Part shown: positions 47,711-64,000 of the stretch, piece by piece
Layout: each line of letters begins with the position of its first letter
Position numbering within the stretch: position 1 is the stretch's first letter
Source of the DNA: Piscicola geometra
Lineage: Eukaryota; Annelida; Clitellata; Hirudinida; Piscicolidae
DNA: 64,000 nucleotides
Assembly: GCA_943735955.1 (NCBI GenBank)
Contig: OX030961.1
Coordinates: forward strand, 1,879,983 to 1,943,982
Direction of reading: 5' to 3'
Program-made: the position numbers and the translations under genes
Notes under the pieces: generated by a model
The model's input: the letters and a program-made list of their open reading frames with translations, nothing else
The model's database searches: none
What the model was told of the DNA's origin: nothing

Positions 47711-48835
47711 CTAGCAACCCCAATCGACTCATGCTAATGAGCAAAAGTGACGTTATACAGTAAAATTATAGAAAAGTCTTAAAATTTAAGTTATGCGTTA
47801 TTCTATCGAAATAAAAAAGCAAGTGCATGAAAGACAATTTCATTATCTTTTAAATTGAGTATTTTATAAAACAATTATATATTATGTAAGCTTTCAAATA
47901 AAAGGATTTTAATCAAAATATCCCTTCAATCTAGCGTAACCATATAAAGCTATAATTTAGGGACTGCTACTTTTTATACGTACTTATTCATTACTTAATG
48001 CGCTAACCAAAAAATTACGTATAATATTGAATTATACATAATTAGATTCGTCTTTAAATGATCTATCATTATATTTTTCTTAAGTTGAATAAATATTAAG
48101 TGAGAAGCCAGAAAACTTGAGGCAAAGCTTTAGTTTGTCTGGAATCAAAAAAAATAGTTTTTACTTAAGAAAGTTATTGAAAAAGTATAAGTTATACTCA
48201 ATAAAATTCTGTAAAAAAAGTTGTGAAAAAACATTTTTTAAGTATAGGAAATAGATTTTAAAGTGTACATGCTTTCGACTTAACACAAAATTGTTAAGTT
48301 ATTAAGTTAAAATAGGTATAACTATTTTTTAAACAAAAAAAATCGAAATTTGGTTAACGTATTTAAAATCAGTAAATCAAAATCTAAAATTTGAGCGTTT
48401 CAATTTTGAAAAAATATATAATAATTAATAAGAAGAAACTACTGTAAAGGTTGATTTCTTCCGTAAGTGAAGCTTTAAAATTGTTAATAACTTTGTCATT
48501 TTTAAAGATATAATTCTTTTAACTTTTAATTCTGATTCCTTGTATCAAATTAAATATAACTAGTGATTTTCAACAATATAAGAAGAGAAAAACAAAAGTT
48601 GTGACAAAAAAACAATATTTCTGTTTTGTGAGGGGCCGTGAAATGCTTATAGATTATGACGTAAAAACGGTACAAAAAATGTGTTTTTTTAAATTTTAAA
48701 ATAGGTATAACTTTTTTTAAAACAATCAAATTAAAATTTGGTTAACGTATTTAAAATCAGTAAATCAAAATCTACAATTTAAGCGTTTCAATTTTAAAAA
48801 ATGAACAAGTTTTAAAAATCGATTGGGGTTGCTAG
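47711..48835. mobile_element. Candidate non-autonomous DNA element with 17-bp inverted ends
   Basis: It starts CTAGCAACCCCAATCGA and ends with its exact reverse complement. TTGTT flanks both sides. Two copies of a roughly 120-bp segment (near 48310 and 48700, with TTGGTTAACGTATTTAAAAT) lie inside. Confidence 0.55.
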
Positions 48836-48844
48836 TTGTTCTTT

Positions 48845-49690
48845 GTGGTTGGCGGATAAGTGCCCCGTTGGATAAAATCCCAGTGGATTAAAACCCTGGC
48901 GGATTAAAGCCCTGGTTAATAAAAAAATATTTGGATAAATGTTCCGGTTTTAAAAAATTGAAACAAAAATCATAATGTAAACTTAGAATTAAAAATAGTG
49001 AATTATAATATAATAATAGTAAATTATAATATACAAATAGTAAATTATAATATACCAAAATTAAATTATAATATACCAATATTAAATTATAATATACCAA
49101 TAGTAAATTATAATATACCAATATTAAATTATAATATACCAATAGTAAATTATAATATACCAATAGTAAATTATAATATACCAATAGTAAATTATAATAT
49201 ACCAATAGTAAATTATAATATACCAAGTAGTAAATTATAATATACCAATATTTTAAAGATATATTTATTTATTATTAAATTTATAATTTTTAACTATACA
49301 ATTTTAAGTCACTTTGTAAGATTTTAATATATATTTTTTCTATTAAATGTAAAATTTTAACTAAACTATTAAAAAGTAAAATTATTTATTTTATTATTAA
49401 ATTGATTATCTGACACTGTTTGTTAGTTAATTAAAATAAATAAATAAATGTAAACTCATTGAATTCATCATTAAAATATTTTTAAAAAATTTAAAGTATT
49501 TATTTTATTATTAAAATGAGTGTTCATTTTTATTAATAAAAAACTGATAAAATGTGAACGGGTCTTTTATCCAAACAGGGCTTTTATTCGAAAAATTTAT
49601 GACGGGGCAATTATCCACAAGGGTGTTTATCTCAAAATCAAAGCAGGGATTTTGTCCAACTGGGCATTTATCCGTTTACCGTTCTTTATA
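48845..49690. mobile_element. Candidate foldback element with internal tandem array
   Basis: About 100 bp at each end form an imperfect inverted repeat rich in GGATAAATGCCC and GGATAAAATCCC. The flanks GTTCTTTG and GTTCTTTA could be a target duplication. The 21-bp array at 48998-49240 lies in the middle. Confidence 0.5.
48998..49240. repeat. 21-bp AT-rich minisatellite
   Basis: Twelve copies of TAAATTATAATATACCAATA plus G or T. Confidence 0.95.
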
Positions 49691-50795
49691 TACTGTGACA
49701 TGGCGAGAAGAATGTACATGATAAATGTAGAGATATAAAATTTTAATTAAGGTCTAATGGTGCATTATTTTCCCCAAGAATTTGTGACATGTTAGTGTTA
49801 TTTTAGTGTTCTGTGTTGATATATATATAAAATGTTTCGTGATATAAAGACCTGATGGCCATCCAGAGAAAATATTTTTGTCCAATGCCATATTGAAAAA
49901 ACCGATTACCTCCCCTTCAAAAACCTCATCGATTTTCGGAAAATTGCGAGACCCTTCGAATTGGCTTGAGGGTGGCTTGGGCCACTGGGTTTGACAATGA
50001 ACTGTTTAATTTTTTCATATGTCATCAATAACTTTATTCCACCATGTCTCAATACGTGTATTTATATTGAAAATCGTCGTCAAATATAGAATTGATTAGT
50101 AGAATATTTGTTTCTTAATATTTTTCAATCATCCACATTTATAATCTACCCCACCAAGAATTGATCAACTAAGCTAGGATTTTTATAAAACACAAAGAGC
50201 CGATTAGAGATACTACCATAGATATCCTAAAGCTAGTCTCTTTGTAATGGGAAACCAGATAAACAGTCGATATACAATTTTTATATAAAAGTTCTTTCGA
50301 CCATATATTTACATTATTGTTATGATAATTTATTAGATATTCTCAAGCCAATGAAACTTACTTAAATTGGACCAAGTATCACCCTAAAGAACTTCTTTAC
50401 GATTAGTGTTAAAAATAAAACCTATGAATAAAGATTAAAAAAAGTTTTTTTAGTAGTTTTTATTAATTTTAAACTAACTACATTTAAAAAATAGAATATA
50501 TCTGTAATTCTTTTAAACTGTTGTCTAGCACCGTTTATACTCCATTGTGATGAATATTAATGAGTTAGAATTATGTCGATTTTAATCCAAAATGGCTGAG
50601 TCAAAGCCAAACGGAGTGTTAAATTTTGTTTGTTGTACAATAAAAAAATGTTTTTATAATGTTATGTTTTTTTAGATAAGAGTTACCATTTTATATATAC
50701 TCTTTAGAAGATCTGCTTTCTTGCGTTTCTTATTTCTATAATCAAACATAGGACAATTAGCTAGATCTTCTACTTTGTCCCAAATAATTCCATAA
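49691..50795. other. Upstream region of the CHD gene
   Basis: AT-rich intergenic sequence. No TATA-box or other promoter element can be called with confidence. ACCATAGATATCCTA at 50217 is a copy of the recurrent palindrome arm. Confidence 0.5.
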
Positions 50796-50819
50796 ATGAA
50801 ACCAAAAAGCGGAAATTGA
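50796..50819 (+). promoter_or_regulatory. Upstream ORF just before the CHD start codon
   Basis: An ATG at 50796 opens seven sense codons and stops with TGA at 50817-50819. This is two bases before the ATG at 50822. If it lies in the 5' UTR it could lower translation of the main frame or act through reinitiation. Confidence 0.4.
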
Positions 50820-50821
50820 AG

Positions 50822-63998
<13,177 letters not shown>

Positions 63999-64000
63999 CA

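Overview
This window looks like a piece of an invertebrate animal genome. It carries three spliced genes, all on the + strand, in repeat-rich DNA. The interstitial telomeric tract is of the TTAGGG type (read as CCCTAA on +), which argues against most arthropods (TTAGG) and nematodes (TTAGGC). The gene set fits a bilaterian, and a lophotrochozoan such as an annelid is a reasonable guess. That is inference, because no species-diagnostic gene is present.

Layout. (1) 1-6194: the 3' part of a MAGI-type scaffold gene, encoding the end of one PDZ domain and four complete PDZ domains split over seven exons. Its first exons lie left of the window. (2) 7877-44408: a class A peptide-type GPCR gene of about 36.5 kb. 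Exon 1 carries TM1 and half of TM2, and a 19.7-kb intron follows. Three short exons at 27955-31365 carry the rest of the receptor core. A phase-compatible candidate tail exon lies at 43683-44408, after a 12-kb intron packed with transposons. Intron 1 holds a 28 x 17 bp array of CRE-like TGACGTCA motifs, further minisatellites, a 560-bp (CCCTAA)n tract and a 6-kb 15-bp minisatellite. (3) 44409-50795: intergenic, AT-rich, with nested DNA transposons and one doubtful small gene on the - strand. (4) 50822 to beyond the right edge: a CHD6-9/kismet-type chromatin remodeller. Fifteen exons encode a Q-rich N-terminus, a basic region, two chromodomains and the SNF2 helicase, up to a conserved stretch near the end of the second helicase lobe.

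Mobile DNA is plentiful and mostly decayed: hAT elements (an autonomous-type remnant in the MAGI intron, a GTF2IRD2/ZBED-like one inserted in a MULE, and a 997-bp MITE with a perfect 8-bp target duplication), an element with 67-bp inverted repeats and a decayed THAP domain, L2-, RTE- and jockey/CR1-like LINE pieces, and a tRNA-derived SINE that shares its 3' tail with the L2 element it sits in.

The three genes have unrelated cell roles (junction scaffold, receptor, chromatin remodeller) and no functional linkage can be claimed. What they share is structure: most introns end in a tandem array that runs up to, or nearly up to, the splice acceptor. The very long open frames over 19.3-26.1 kb are produced by a 15-bp repeat without stop codons and are not called as genes.
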